Shown piece after piece: positions 6,193 through 15,099 of a DNA stretch of 26,520 nucleotides (position 1 is its first letter; each line of letters begins with the position of its first letter). A program made the translations under genes and the position numbers. Source of the DNA: an uncultured Collinsella sp. (lineage in GTDB: Bacteria; Actinomycetota; Coriobacteriia; Coriobacteriales; Coriobacteriaceae); contig CABUKY010000014.1 in the NCBI GenBank assembly GCA_902492185.1, positions 1 to 26,520 on the forward strand. Reading direction: 5' to 3'. The notes under the pieces were generated by a model. That model was given only the letters and a program-made list of their open reading frames with translations, had not been told where the DNA came from and did not search any database.

Positions 6193-8066
6193 GCGCGATC
6201 ACCCATCAATACATTCTTGGCGTGGAGCGTGGGGCAGATTCCGCAGCCGGTGCACGACGTGCGGGTGCAGTCGGGAGTCGTGACGCCCTCGAGCGAGCGA
6301 CGGTACTCGCGTTCGAGGAAGCCGCGCGTGCAGCCGGGGCTCACATGCTCCCACGGCAGGCGCCAGTCCAACTCGTAGGGCAGGTGCACGAGCTCATTGA
6401 GGTCAATGCCGTTTTTGGCAGCAGCCTCCTTCCAGTTATCGAGCGAGAAATGCTCTACCCAGGCGTCAAAGCGAGAGCCCGCACGCCAAGCATCGATGAT
6501 GACGGGCGTCATGTCACGACCGGCGCGGGACAGCGCGGCCTCGATGAGCGAAGTCTCGGCATCGTGGTAATGCACGCGGACGGCACGGTTGCGAACGCTC
6601 GTGATAAGCAGCTTCTGGCGACGCTTGACGTCGTCGTAGTCGAGCTGCGGGCACCACTGGAACGGCGTGGCAGCCTTGGGGATAAAGACCGAAACCGAGA
6701 TCGACACCGAGATCGAGCCGCGACGAGCCTTGGGCACCACGGAACGACCGAGCTCCAGCACGTGATCGGCCAGATTGGCGATGGCCACGATGTCCTCGTC
6801 GCGCTCGCTGGGAAGGCCCATCATAAAGTAGAGCTTCATGCGGTTCCAGCCGGCCTCGAAGGCCGCCTTGGCCGCACGGTCCAGGTCCTCCTCGGTCACG
6901 TTCTTGTTAATGATGTCGCGCATGCGCTGGCTGCCGGCCTCGGGCGCGAACGTCAGGCCGCCCTTCTTTTCGCCAGCAACCGACTCGGCCATATCCACGC
7001 CAAACGAATCCAGGCGCTGCGACGGAATAGACACGCGAATACCCGTATCCTCCAGGCGACGGTTGAGCCTGCCGAGCACGTCGCGAATGCAGGAGTGGTC
7101 GGTCGTGGAGAGCGAGGTCAGCGACACCTCGTCATAGCCGGTCTTTTCCAGACCCTGAATCACCGACGAGACGATCTGGTCGGCCGAGCGCTCGCGCACC
7201 GGGCGATACGTCATGCCGGCCTGACAAAAACGACAGCCGCGGGCGCAGCCGCGCAGGATCTCGATAGACAGGCGGTCGTGGACCAGCTGCGCATAGGGCA
7301 CGCACGACTGCGACAGCGGATTCGTGGCGCCGAAATCCTCGACGACGCGCTTGTAGACCACGGTCGGCGCATCCTTGCCTTCACGCGGCACGGTGTAGCC
7401 ATGCGGCGAGCAAGGCTCGTCGTGACGAACCTCATAGAGCGACGGCACGTAGTTGCCGACAATGGATGCAAGCTGCTCGACAATCTGCGCGCGCGGGACC
7501 CCTTCGTCACGCAGGCGGCGATGCAGCTGGCAGGTCTCGAGCAGCGATTCCTCGCCCTCGCCGATGAGGATGGCATCGAAGAAGGCCGCGTACGGCTCGG
7601 GGTTGTACACCGAGGGGCCGCCGGCGATGATAATGGGGTCGTCTTCACCTCGGTCGGCCGCTAACAGCGGAATGCCAGCGAGGTCGAGAGCCTCGAGGAA
7701 GTTCGTCACCGCCATCTCGTGCGGAACATGCAAGCCGACAATATCAAACGAAGCGACCGGCGCTGCACCCTCGAGCGACAGCAGCGGAATACCCGCCTCG
7801 CGCATGGCATCACCCATATCGGGCCACGGCACATAGCCACGCTCGCAGGAGATGCCCTCGGCCTGGTTAAGGATGTTGTAGAGGATGGCGATGCCCTGGT
7901 TGGGCAGACCAACCTCGTACACATCCGGGTAGATCAGGCAGCAACGGTAGTCGGCATCGGCCTTGGAAAGCGTGCCCCACTCGTGATCGATATAGCGACT
8001 CGGCTTCTCGACCTTGGCGAGCAACGGCTCAATTAAATGAAAACAGTCTTGGTATGCAACGCGCAA
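6189..8066 (-). CDS. Radical SAM protein of the TIGR03960 family (B12-binding-like N-terminus)
   Basis: The 625-residue protein has a cobalamin-binding-like N-terminal region (about 35-200, including ISCERGYVPWPDM and IIIAGGPSVYNPEPYA), then a radical SAM core with the 4Fe-4S motif C274-x3-C278-x2-C281 in LRGCARGCRFCQAG. SAM-domain features such as EVSLTSLSTTDHS and KLYFMMGLPSERDED follow. The C-terminus has a further cysteine set (CTRTSCTGCGIC) that could hold an auxiliary cluster. The substrate is unknown. The start is a TTG at 8066 with AGGGG 7 bases upstream; it lies 10 bases after the preceding gene and overlaps the DUF2344 gene by 4 bases. The pair is probably one functional unit. Confidence 0.88.
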   Translation of the reverse strand: MRVAYQDCFHLIEPLLAKVEKPSRYIDHEWGTLSKADADYRCCLIYPDVYEVGLPNQGIAILYNILNQAEGISCERGYVPWPDMGDAMREAGIPLLSLEGAAPVASFDIVGLHVPHEMAVTNFLEALDLAGIPLLAADRGEDDPIIIAGGPSVYNPEPYAAFFDAILIGEGEESLLETCQLHRRLRDEGVPRAQIVEQLASIVGNYVPSLYEVRHDEPCSPHGYTVPREGKDAPTVVYKRVVEDFGATNPLSQSCVPYAQLVHDRLSIEILRGCARGCRFCQAGMTYRPVRERSADQIVSSVIQGLEKTGYDEVSLTSLSTTDHSCIRDVLGRLNRRLEDTGIRVSIPSQRLDSFGVDMAESVAGEKKGGLTFAPEAGSQRMRDIINKNVTEEDLDRAAKAAFEAGWNRMKLYFMMGLPSERDEDIVAIANLADHVLELGRSVVPKARRGSISVSISVSVFIPKAATPFQWCPQLDYDDVKRRQKLLITSVRNRAVRVHYHDAETSLIEAALSRAGRDMTPVIIDAWRAGSRFDAWVEHFSLDNWKEAAAKNGIDLNELVHLPYELDWRLPWEHVSPGCTRGFLEREYRRSLEGVTTPDCTRTSCTGCGICPTLHAKNVLMGDRA

Positions 8067-8076
8067 CGGAAAACCC

Positions 8077-9005
8077 CTAAGCAGCGAGATCTGATGCGTC
8101 CTGATAGGACGCCATAGGACGGGTAGCGCCCGCGACCGTGGTCACCAGATCGCGAACGCGGGAGAACGTGGCAGTGACCACCTCGTTGGCACGGCTGTAG
8201 TCGACATCGCGCTCGTAGAGCGAAACGAGCGCACGGCCCATGCCATAGGTGCCCGCGGCAGCAGTGAGCGCCTTGACGGCAAACCCAATATGCGGCGTCT
8301 GCTTGACGAGCGCGCGGGTGACCGCGCGGATCACAAGACCGCCGGCAAGCACGCCGGCGACCTCGTAGCCGCGCTCAGGCTTAATGCCGCGTCCAAAGAC
8401 GGCAGCGAGCTCAAAGAGCATGCCCACCTGCGCCAGCGCCATAACGGGATAATCGGCGCCCGGCAAAAACACCAAGCCCCGGTCGCCATATTGGTGAGCG
8501 CACACGAGGTGATGATGCGGTTGGCCGCCGCGATGCGCATGAAGGCAAAGTTCGCCGCAAAAGCCGTTTCCTTGTCGGTGCGATCGAGAATCCAGCGGGC
8601 AAGCGTCTCGAGCAGATACGTCTTATCGGTTGCCGCTACCACGCCGAGCATGGGCGTGGACTCCTCGATAAACGGCACCTCCACAGCAGACTCGGCAAGC
8701 ACGCACACGGGCGCGCCGGCGATCACGAGCTCCTGCACGGCACTCTCCAAGCGGTCGGAACCACACGAGAGCACCAGCACCACATCGGTATCGGTCTTTG
8801 GAGCAATTCGCTCCTCCCCCAGACGCTCGACGCGCACAATGCCCGAGGTCGTCTGCGGCACAAAGGCGTCACGCACCGTCTCGGCCAGAAAGCGCGAGGC
8901 GGACGAATCCAGATAGACCGAGACGCGCACCGGCGTATCGGAATCCTTCTTAACGGACGCGCCCATCTTAAAAGCGCGGGTCAGCTTATCTACGGGAATT
9001 TTCAT
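8077..9005 (-). pseudogene. DUF697-like conserved protein interrupted by a frameshift
   Basis: Two overlapping frames look like one gene. The first starts at ATG 9005 (GGAGGGG 6 bases upstream) and runs in a soluble alpha/beta style up to RIITSCALTNMATGA. There it changes into an arginine/tryptophan-rich nonsense tail that stops at 8331. The neighbouring frame resumes at that point with LVFLPGADYPVMALAQVGM and continues with membrane-prone, glycine-rich helices to a stop at 8077. One base missing near 8472-8481 (GGGGCTTGG on the coding strand) explains both. The joined product would be about 309 residues. Its second half resembles DUF697-type membrane domains; the function is unknown. It sits between rodA (18 bases) and the radical SAM gene (10 bases), in the same operon. 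A sequencing error, a real mutation or, less likely, recoding are possible. Confidence 0.7.
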
Positions 9006-9023
9006 AGCAAACCCCTCCAGCGG

Positions 9024-10250
9024 TTACGCGGCGCCCGAACGATGCCGCCATATGGATTGTACGATACCCACCGTCAGCAGCTGAATCATCATCGAAGACG
9101 AACCGAAGCTAATAAACGGTAGCGGAATACCGGTAATCGGCATCATGCCGATGCACATGCCGATGTTTTCGAAAGTCTGGAACGCCCACATGCCAACGAT
9201 ACCTACGCACGACAGACGCAGGAACAGCGACTCGCACTTAAAGGCGACGCGAATCGTCGAAAAGATCAGCAGCACGTAGAGGCACAGGAGCAAAAAGGAA
9301 CCGCAAAAGCCAAAGGTCTCGGACAGGAAGGCGAAGACGAAGTCGGTGTGGAACTCAGGCAGAAAGCCGCCGGCCGACTGCGTCGCATGCCCCAGGCCCT
9401 TACCAAAGAAGCCGCCCGAGCCAACGGCGATAAGCGACTGCTGCAGGTTGTAGGCATCGTCCGAATCGGCATTATCGGGGTCGATAAAGACCGTCAAACG
9501 GTTCATCTGGTACTGCTTGATGAGCACATCGTGGCCGAGCAACGAATCAAAGACCGAATCGAGCGCCAGGACGAGGGCCACCAAGCCCACGAGCAGGGCC
9601 AGGGTCGACAGCACCCATTCGCGACGTGCACCGCTCATACAAATGACGATGGCGCCCGAAACCAGCACGACCAGGCCCGAGCCCAGGTCGCCCATGGCAA
9701 CGACGGCCAAAAACGGAATGGACAGCATGCCGCAGAGCTTGACGTAGTCGCGAACGGTATCGATGCGACCGTTATACTGCGAGCCAAGCGTAGCAATAAA
9801 GAAGATGGTGATGAGCTTGGCAAGCTCAACCGGCTGGAACGTCAAGCCGATACCGGGAATCTTGATCCAGCCCGTCATGCCCAGACCGCCCGTATAGGAC
9901 AGACCCGGAATCTTGGGCGAGAAAATCACGATCAGGTCGATGACGAGCAACGCCGTCGAAAAATTGGAAATACCGCGCAGGTCGGTTCGCCAGACGAGCA
10001 CCGCCAGCACCGCTCCGATGCCAATTCCCAGCAGATGGCGTGAGAACGAGGCATCGGCCTTAAACTGCGAAGCCGACCAGATAATGATGGCACCGTAGGC
10101 GACGAGCGCCACAGTAGCCACAAGCACACCGATATGCACCTTTTGGCGAAACGTGCCGCGCGAGGCCGAAAGTTGCTTGTTGACGCGGTCCAGGCTGCTG
10201 CGAGAGCCGGTCTTGGTTGAACGGAACAGATCCGCCGGAGAAAAATCCAT
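9024..10250 (-). CDS. rodA: Rod-shape peptidoglycan glycosyltransferase RodA (SEDS family)
   Basis: The 408-residue polytopic membrane protein polymerises lipid II glycan strands for lateral wall growth, working with the class B PBP2 encoded next to it. SEDS signatures are visible: GMTGWIKIPGIGLTFQPVELAK, the VAMGDLGSGLV segment, GKGLGHATQS...FLPEFHTDFVFAFLSE, and the C-terminal MPITGIPLPFISFGSSSM. Ten hydrophobic helices can be read. An N-terminal cytoplasmic stretch of about 35 residues is polar and basic. The ATG at 10250 has AGGAGG overlapping the mrdA stop codon, 9 bases of gap, so translation is likely coupled. RodA rather than FtsW is favoured by the direct partner mrdA and the mreBCD genes. 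Confidence 0.95.
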   Translation of the reverse strand: MDFSPADLFRSTKTGSRSSLDRVNKQLSASRGTFRQKVHIGVLVATVALVAYGAIIIWSASQFKADASFSRHLLGIGIGAVLAVLVWRTDLRGISNFSTALLVIDLIVIFSPKIPGLSYTGGLGMTGWIKIPGIGLTFQPVELAKLITIFFIATLGSQYNGRIDTVRDYVKLCGMLSIPFLAVVAMGDLGSGLVVLVSGAIVICMSGARREWVLSTLALLVGLVALVLALDSVFDSLLGHDVLIKQYQMNRLTVFIDPDNADSDDAYNLQQSLIAVGSGGFFGKGLGHATQSAGGFLPEFHTDFVFAFLSETFGFCGSFLLLCLYVLLIFSTIRVAFKCESLFLRLSCVGIVGMWAFQTFENIGMCIGMMPITGIPLPFISFGSSSMMIQLLTVGIVQSIWRHRSGAA

Positions 10251-10259
10251 CGCAACCTC

Positions 10260-12329
10260 CTATCGAACCGAGGAATCGCCCGAGGCCGAAGAGGTATCGG
10301 GCTCGTCATAAATCACGCCGAGCACGTCGCGCACGACATGCATCGCGGTATCTGAGCCGCCGCCGCCCTGCTCCAGGACGGTAGCGATGACATACTTGGG
10401 ATCATCGGCCGGTGCATAGGCGCAGAACCACGCGTATTCGTCCTCGCCGCTTTTCTCGCCCGTGCCCGACTTGCCGTATACCTGCGGCGTCAGGGTGCCA
10501 AAGTGCGCCGCCAGGGACGTCGATGCCGTGTAAATCACGTCGTGCATGCCGTTGCGAACTAGAGCCAAATCCGAATCGCTGTTGATCTTGGCCTCCAGGC
10601 GCTTCTTCTTGCCCTTGCCGTTGTACTTATAGGCATCGCCGTCGCCATCACGCGACACGGCAGACAAAAACACGTGAGGCACGTACTGTTTGCCGCCGTT
10701 GGCAAGACCCATATAGGCGCACGCCATCTGCAGGGGCGTCACCAGGATGTCGCCCTGGCCGATGGCAATGTTGGTCATATCGCCGGCATTCCACTTGCGG
10801 TCCTCGGCAGATGCGTCGGTGAAGTACGACTCTTTCCACTCGGCATCGGGAATACGGCCCGCGCCCTCACTCGGCAGATCGATACCGCAGGTCTTGCCTA
10901 GACCCCAGCGACGAAAGACCTCCTGCAGGCCCTCGGAATGTTTCTCGTCATAAAAGAACGCCTTGCCCATGTCGTAGAAGACGGGGTCGCACGAGTTGGC
11001 GATACCCGACTGCAGCGTCATGGTGCCGTGGCCGGAATGCAGCCAGCAGTACTTGCCCCACGACTTGCCCAGACCCGTCCAATAACCCGTGCAGTTGGTC
11101 GTCTGCCCCGACGTGTAGGTTCCAAACTCAAGACCGGCCAGTGCCGAGAGCGGCTTGATGGTCGAGGCCGACATGTACTGTCCGCTAATGGCGCGGTTGA
11201 GCAGCGGGTGCGAACCCTTGTCATCATTGAGCTCGGTCCACACGTCATTTGAGACACCGCCGATAAAGACGGACGGATCGAACTTGGGCTCGCTCGCCAT
11301 GCCCAGGATCTCGCCATTGTTGGGATCGAGACACACCACAGCGCCGTTGCCGGCATTGCTGTAGCCAGTGGTCTTGGCAAGTTCGATAGCGCTCGCTAGC
11401 GCCGTCTCACAGGCCTGTTGAATCTTAAGGTCGAGCGTGAGCTTAATATCGGAGCCGGCCTTCGCGGGCACGGCGCCGGCCTGACCGGTCACATTGCCCG
11501 AGGCATCGACCTTGACGGTCTGCTCGCCACGAATACCCTGCAGCAGGTTTTCGTAGTAGCTCTCAACGCCCGCCTGGCCCACGATATCGCCCGACTGGTA
11601 CGTAATCTTGCCAGCAGAAGCATCATCATCGCCAGAGGTTTTCTTATTCTGGGCCTCGAGCTGCTCGGAGGTAATGGTGCCGGTATAGCCCAAGATATGG
11701 CATGCCGTCTCGCCATATGGATACTGGCGCTCGGTACGCTCGGCAATCTTGACGCCCGGGAACTCGCCGGCATGCTCCTGAATATAGGCAACCGTGGAGC
11801 GACGGACGTCCGTCGCGATGGTATGCAGGCTCTGAGCGCCCTCTGTATTGTCCTGAATATTGCGAAGGACCGCCACGTAAGGCATTCCAAGCACGTTGGC
11901 AAGATGGCGAACCAGAACCTCATCCTCGGCAAGGTCGCGGTAGGCCACGACAGCAAGTGAGGGACGGTTCTGGACAAGCGCCACGCCATTGCGGTCGAGG
12001 ATGCGGCCGCGCACAGCGGGAGTGGTAACGGTGCGAGTCTGATTGCTATTAGCCTGCTTCTCGTAATAGTCCGACGAGACCATCTGCATGCCCCACAGCT
12101 TGACGGCGAGCGCCGCAAACATCGCGCCCACACCCGTGGTGAGGATGGAAAAGCGGCCCTTAAAGGCGGTCGCCGCGGTATTGCCCTCGCCCTCGGTGGC
12201 GCGCGGGGCCGTTCCATGCTGCGTATCGTAGGTAAAACGGGAATCGCCACGACGCATGATGACCAGCGCGACCACGATGGCCACAACCAGCACGATACCG
12301 GCGATAATAACCGTCAACTGGGAAGACAT
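10260..12329 (-). CDS. mrdA: Penicillin-binding protein 2 (class B PBP, elongasome transpeptidase)
   Basis: The 689-residue protein is the D,D-transpeptidase partner of RodA. A PBP dimerisation domain starts with RGRILDRNGVALVQNRPSL (108-125). The transpeptidase domain has S389-T-I-K392 (SxxK), S446-C-D448 at the SxN position (Asp is usual in this subclass) and K620-S-G-T623. An unusual trait is two hydrophobic segments at the N-terminus, about 5-25 and 60-82, separated by a polar linker, where most class B PBPs have one. The C-terminal end is Ser/Asp-rich. The ATG has AGGGGAGG about 7 bases upstream. It lies 13 bases after mreD and 9 before rodA in the mreBCD-mrdA-rodA operon. Confidence 0.95.
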   Translation of the reverse strand: MSSQLTVIIAGIVLVVAIVVALVIMRRGDSRFTYDTQHGTAPRATEGEGNTAATAFKGRFSILTTGVGAMFAALAVKLWGMQMVSSDYYEKQANSNQTRTVTTPAVRGRILDRNGVALVQNRPSLAVVAYRDLAEDEVLVRHLANVLGMPYVAVLRNIQDNTEGAQSLHTIATDVRRSTVAYIQEHAGEFPGVKIAERTERQYPYGETACHILGYTGTITSEQLEAQNKKTSGDDDASAGKITYQSGDIVGQAGVESYYENLLQGIRGEQTVKVDASGNVTGQAGAVPAKAGSDIKLTLDLKIQQACETALASAIELAKTTGYSNAGNGAVVCLDPNNGEILGMASEPKFDPSVFIGGVSNDVWTELNDDKGSHPLLNRAISGQYMSASTIKPLSALAGLEFGTYTSGQTTNCTGYWTGLGKSWGKYCWLHSGHGTMTLQSGIANSCDPVFYDMGKAFFYDEKHSEGLQEVFRRWGLGKTCGIDLPSEGAGRIPDAEWKESYFTDASAEDRKWNAGDMTNIAIGQGDILVTPLQMACAYMGLANGGKQYVPHVFLSAVSRDGDGDAYKYNGKGKKKRLEAKINSDSDLALVRNGMHDVIYTASTSLAAHFGTLTPQVYGKSGTGEKSGEDEYAWFCAYAPADDPKYVIATVLEQGGGGSDTAMHVVRDVLGVIYDEPDTSSASGDSSVR

Positions 12330-12342
12330 CTACGGGCCTCCC

Positions 12343-12909
12343 CTATTTGAGCTTACGGGTCTTGGGCTTAAAGCGCATGCCCGTCTGGCGTCCGCCACGC
12401 GCGGAGAATCCATAGCCGGACTGCGGCACGACACCGGACATCAAAAACGGAATGGCAACCAGACCCGTCAGGATCGAGGACGGCAGCGCATGGCCGAAGA
12501 TCGCCACGACAAAGCTCGTCTCCAAACCCATAAACAGCAAGATGATGCTGTAGATCACATTAATGACGAGCGCGAAGGCGCCCACAGTGACGCCGCGCGC
12601 ACTCGGGGTACCGCCCGTCTGACCGACGGCGCTGTGCACCAGGGCAAAAGAACCCACGGTCAGCAGGAGTGACATAACGCCCACCGGCACGGCAGCGGAC
12701 AGGTCATAAAACAAGCCGCTGCAAAAACCGCACACGACGGCACGGGTCGGGTCGCCCGAGAACACGCTTAGGCACACCAGAATAATCATGAAGTTGACGC
12801 GACCGCCCGCAATGGAGATCTGCGGTGCCAGGCCTGCCTGCAGCAGCACGCACACGATGGCGGCGATCACAAACGTACGGGAGCTCATCCCCTGCTCGTG
12901 TAGATCCAT
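12343..12909 (-). CDS. mreD: Rod-shape-determining membrane protein MreD
   Basis: A small, very hydrophobic protein of 188 residues with five or six membrane helices. Typical MreD features include GGRVNFMIILVCLSVFSGD near residue 36 and GFCSGLFYDL near residue 60, which correspond to the conserved P/G-rich helix and G..xGLxxD motif. MreD is part of the MreBCD complex of the elongasome. I favour the second ATG (12909): AGGGGG at 12917-12922, overlapping the mreC stop, is 7 bases from it but only 1 base from the ATG at 12915. The C-terminus is strongly basic (about 25 residues), probably cytoplasmic. The call is supported most by position between mreC and mrdA, as sequence conservation in MreD is low. 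Confidence 0.88.
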   Translation of the reverse strand: MDLHEQGMSSRTFVIAAIVCVLLQAGLAPQISIAGGRVNFMIILVCLSVFSGDPTRAVVCGFCSGLFYDLSAAVPVGVMSLLLTVGSFALVHSAVGQTGGTPSARGVTVGAFALVINVIYSIILLFMGLETSFVVAIFGHALPSSILTGLVAIPFLMSGVVPQSGYGFSARGGRQTGMRFKPKTRKLK

Positions 12910-12920
12910 GGACATGCCCC

Positions 12921-13919
12921 CTATTCGCTCGAGCCGGAATCGGTCGTCTCGGACGTGTCGGAACTGTCATCCGAGCTCTCGTCCTTCGTCTTGGTCGCAG
13001 CATCGCGCGACGTTCCCTGCGGTGTGCTGTTGGCCGTGCTCACGTCCTCATCCGAGGCCGACTGTTCGTCGGTCAGCGAGGTGATGACCAGCACTTCCTC
13101 GTTGTTCTCGGCCGTGGTCTGAGCGCGCACCACAATGGTGTAGTACACGTCGTTTGCCGACTTCTCAACCGACGAGACGGTGCCGAGCGGTAGACCCTTG
13201 GGGAATACACCGCCAATGCCCGAGGTCACAATGATGTCGCCAACCTTAACATCGGAGTCGACGCTCACGTACTCAAGACGCAGCGTGCCGTCAGCCTGAC
13301 CCTGCAGCATGCCCTGGGCGCGCGTGTCCTGTACCATGGCGGACACACCCGAGTTCTCGTCGCCAATAAGGCGCACGGTAGAGGTCTTGGCCGATACCTC
13401 GATAATCTGGCCGATAACACCGGCAGAACTCGTCACGGGCATGTTGATGGTAAGGCCGTCGGCAGAGCCCTTGTCGATGGTTACGGTCGAGGTCCAGGCA
13501 TCGCCCGAGGCACCAACGATACGAGCAGCGGTCGATTTGAGGTTGTAGGTCGACTGCAGCCCGACCAGCCCCTCCAGACGCTCGGCGGTCTTTTGAGCCT
13601 CGGAGAGCTCAGCAACCTTAGAGGTCAGCTCCTCGTTTTGCTTCTTGAGCTCGTCGAGCGTGTCCTGCGACGCCGTAAGGTTAGAGAACACGTTGCCGAT
13701 GGCATTGAAAGGAGCCGCCACAGCCGAACCCACAAAGCGCACCGGCGAGGTAATCGTCGTTACGCCCGAACGCACGGCATGAATCGGTCCTGCCTCGCCC
13801 TCGCGGATGTAAAACGTGAGCAGCAACACCGAAATCAGGCTGAAAACAATCAACGGGCGCATACCCGTTGATTGTCGCTTGGTATTCAGATTTGTGGAGA
13901 AACCCGAAGATCGTGCCAA
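12921..13919 (-). CDS. mreC: Cell shape-determining protein MreC
   Basis: The 332-residue protein has one membrane anchor (about 22-38), a coiled coil (about 83-117, TLDELKKQNEELTSKVAEL) and an extracytoplasmic beta-domain with the family motifs IDKGSADGLTINMPV and GDIIVTSGIGGVFPKGLPLGTV. MreC links MreB filaments with PBP2/RodA. The last about 45 residues are an acidic Ser/Thr/Asp-rich tail that is not part of the usual domain. The start is a TTG at 13919 with AAGGTGG 7 bases upstream; no ATG with a ribosome-binding site is available nearby. It lies 21 bases after mreB and 11 before mreD. Confidence 0.94.
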   Translation of the reverse strand: MARSSGFSTNLNTKRQSTGMRPLIVFSLISVLLLTFYIREGEAGPIHAVRSGVTTITSPVRFVGSAVAAPFNAIGNVFSNLTASQDTLDELKKQNEELTSKVAELSEAQKTAERLEGLVGLQSTYNLKSTAARIVGASGDAWTSTVTIDKGSADGLTINMPVTSSAGVIGQIIEVSAKTSTVRLIGDENSGVSAMVQDTRAQGMLQGQADGTLRLEYVSVDSDVKVGDIIVTSGIGGVFPKGLPLGTVSSVEKSANDVYYTIVVRAQTTAENNEEVLVITSLTDEQSASDEDVSTANSTPQGTSRDAATKTKDESSDDSSDTSETTDSGSSE

Positions 13920-13940
13920 ATGGAATCCACCTTTTGGAAA

Positions 13941-14984
13941 TTAAGCATTGGTCTGGACGAAGCCGCCATCAAACGCATTGGCCTCGAGCACGCGGGCACA
14001 GCCGTTAACGACGTTATCGAGCGCCGTGGGGCTGACGTTGACCGAAACACCGGTCTCATCGCGCAGGCGCACGTCGAGACCGCGCAGCAGCGCGCCGCCA
14101 CCGGTCAGCAAAATGCCGTAGTACATAAGGTCCGAGGCGAGATCGGGAGGCGTGGCATCGAGGGCGTCCTTGACGGCCTTGGCCATCTCGTCGAGCGGCT
14201 TGTTGAGCGCGCGACGAATCTCCTCGCTCTCGATGCGCACGGTCTTGGGCAGACCGGTGATCACGTCGCGGCCGTTGACCTCGACGTCGAGCTCGTCCTT
14301 GAGCGGCACGGCGGAACCGACCTTGATCTTGATGTCCTCTGCCGTACGCTCGCCGATGGCCAGGTTGTAGGCATCGCGAACGTGCGTGAGGATGGCCTGA
14401 TCGAACTCGTCGCCGGCAATACGGATGGACTGCGAGACGACAATGCCGCCCATGGCGATAACGGCGACCTCGGTGGTACCGCCGCCGATGTCGATGACCA
14501 TGGAGCCGGTGGGTTCCTCGACGGGCAGGTCGGCGCCGATAGCGGCGGCCATGGGCTCCTCGATCAGGTAGGCCTGGCGGGCACCGGCCTGGATCGTGGC
14601 CTCAAAGACAGCTCGCTTCTCGACCGACGTGACGCCGGAGGGAACGCAGACGACAACGCGCGGACGCGGGGTCCACGGATAGCGCTTCTCGGAAGCCTTG
14701 TCGATAAAGTAGCGAAGCATGGCCTCGGTAACATCGAAGTCGGCGATGACGCCGTCCTTCAGGGGACGAACGGCCACGATGTTGCCGGGCGTACGGCCGA
14801 GCATGCGCTTTGCCTCGATACCGACCGCCAGGATGCGCTCGTCGTTCTTGTCGATGGCGACAACAGAGGGCTCGCGGATGACGATGCCCTTGCCGCGCAC
14901 GGAGACAAGCGTATTTGCGGTGCCGAGGTCGATGGCAAGATCGCCCGCATAGCTACCGAAGAACATATCCATCAAAGAAAACAA
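13941..14984 (-). CDS. mreB: Rod shape-determining protein MreB
   Basis: The actin-like ATPase forms membrane-bound filaments that direct lateral wall synthesis. Actin-fold motifs are intact: phosphate-1 DLGTANTLV (19-27), IVAVRPLKDGVIADFD, SVEKRAVFEA, phosphate-2 VIDIGGGTTEVAV, and the adenosine motif LLTGGGALLRGLD. The 347-residue length is standard and the N-terminus is short and hydrophobic (MFSLMDMFFGSYAGD), possibly a membrane-touching segment. The start is TTG at 14984 with AGGAG 5 bases upstream; the in-frame ATGs at codons 5 and 7 are too far from it. It is first in the cell-shape operon, 115 bases after the upstream TPR gene. Confidence 0.97.
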   Translation of the reverse strand: MFSLMDMFFGSYAGDLAIDLGTANTLVSVRGKGIVIREPSVVAIDKNDERILAVGIEAKRMLGRTPGNIVAVRPLKDGVIADFDVTEAMLRYFIDKASEKRYPWTPRPRVVVCVPSGVTSVEKRAVFEATIQAGARQAYLIEEPMAAAIGADLPVEEPTGSMVIDIGGGTTEVAVIAMGGIVVSQSIRIAGDEFDQAILTHVRDAYNLAIGERTAEDIKIKVGSAVPLKDELDVEVNGRDVITGLPKTVRIESEEIRRALNKPLDEMAKAVKDALDATPPDLASDLMYYGILLTGGGALLRGLDVRLRDETGVSVNVSPTALDNVVNGCARVLEANAFDGGFVQTNA

Positions 14985-15044
14985 CGCAACTCCTGATGTG
15001 TTGGATGATTGCTGGAAAACTACTAGTTCATGATACTAGCGCAA

Positions 15045-15077
15045 GCCCGGCACCTCACTTGCGGTGAAGCGCCGGGC
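15045..15077 (-). terminator. GC-rich hairpin after the TPR gene, possible terminator
   Basis: GCCCGGC (15045-15051) pairs with GCCGGGC (15071-15077), with extra TCAC/GTGA pairing inside. It lies just beyond the stop of the TPR gene and upstream of mreB on the minus strand. The following sequence (TTGCGCTAG) has no proper T-tract, so it is a weak case for Rho-independent termination; it could equally be a transcript-stabilising hairpin. A CTAGT/ACTAG palindrome follows at about 15022-15040. Confidence 0.35.
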
Positions 15078-15099
15078 AAAGCTAAATCCCATAAGGTCA

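Noticed and set aside
6222..7664. 480-residue plus-strand open frame over the radical SAM gene
   Set aside because: Shadow of a conserved minus-strand gene; repetitive Arg/His/Ala composition and no recognisable domain.
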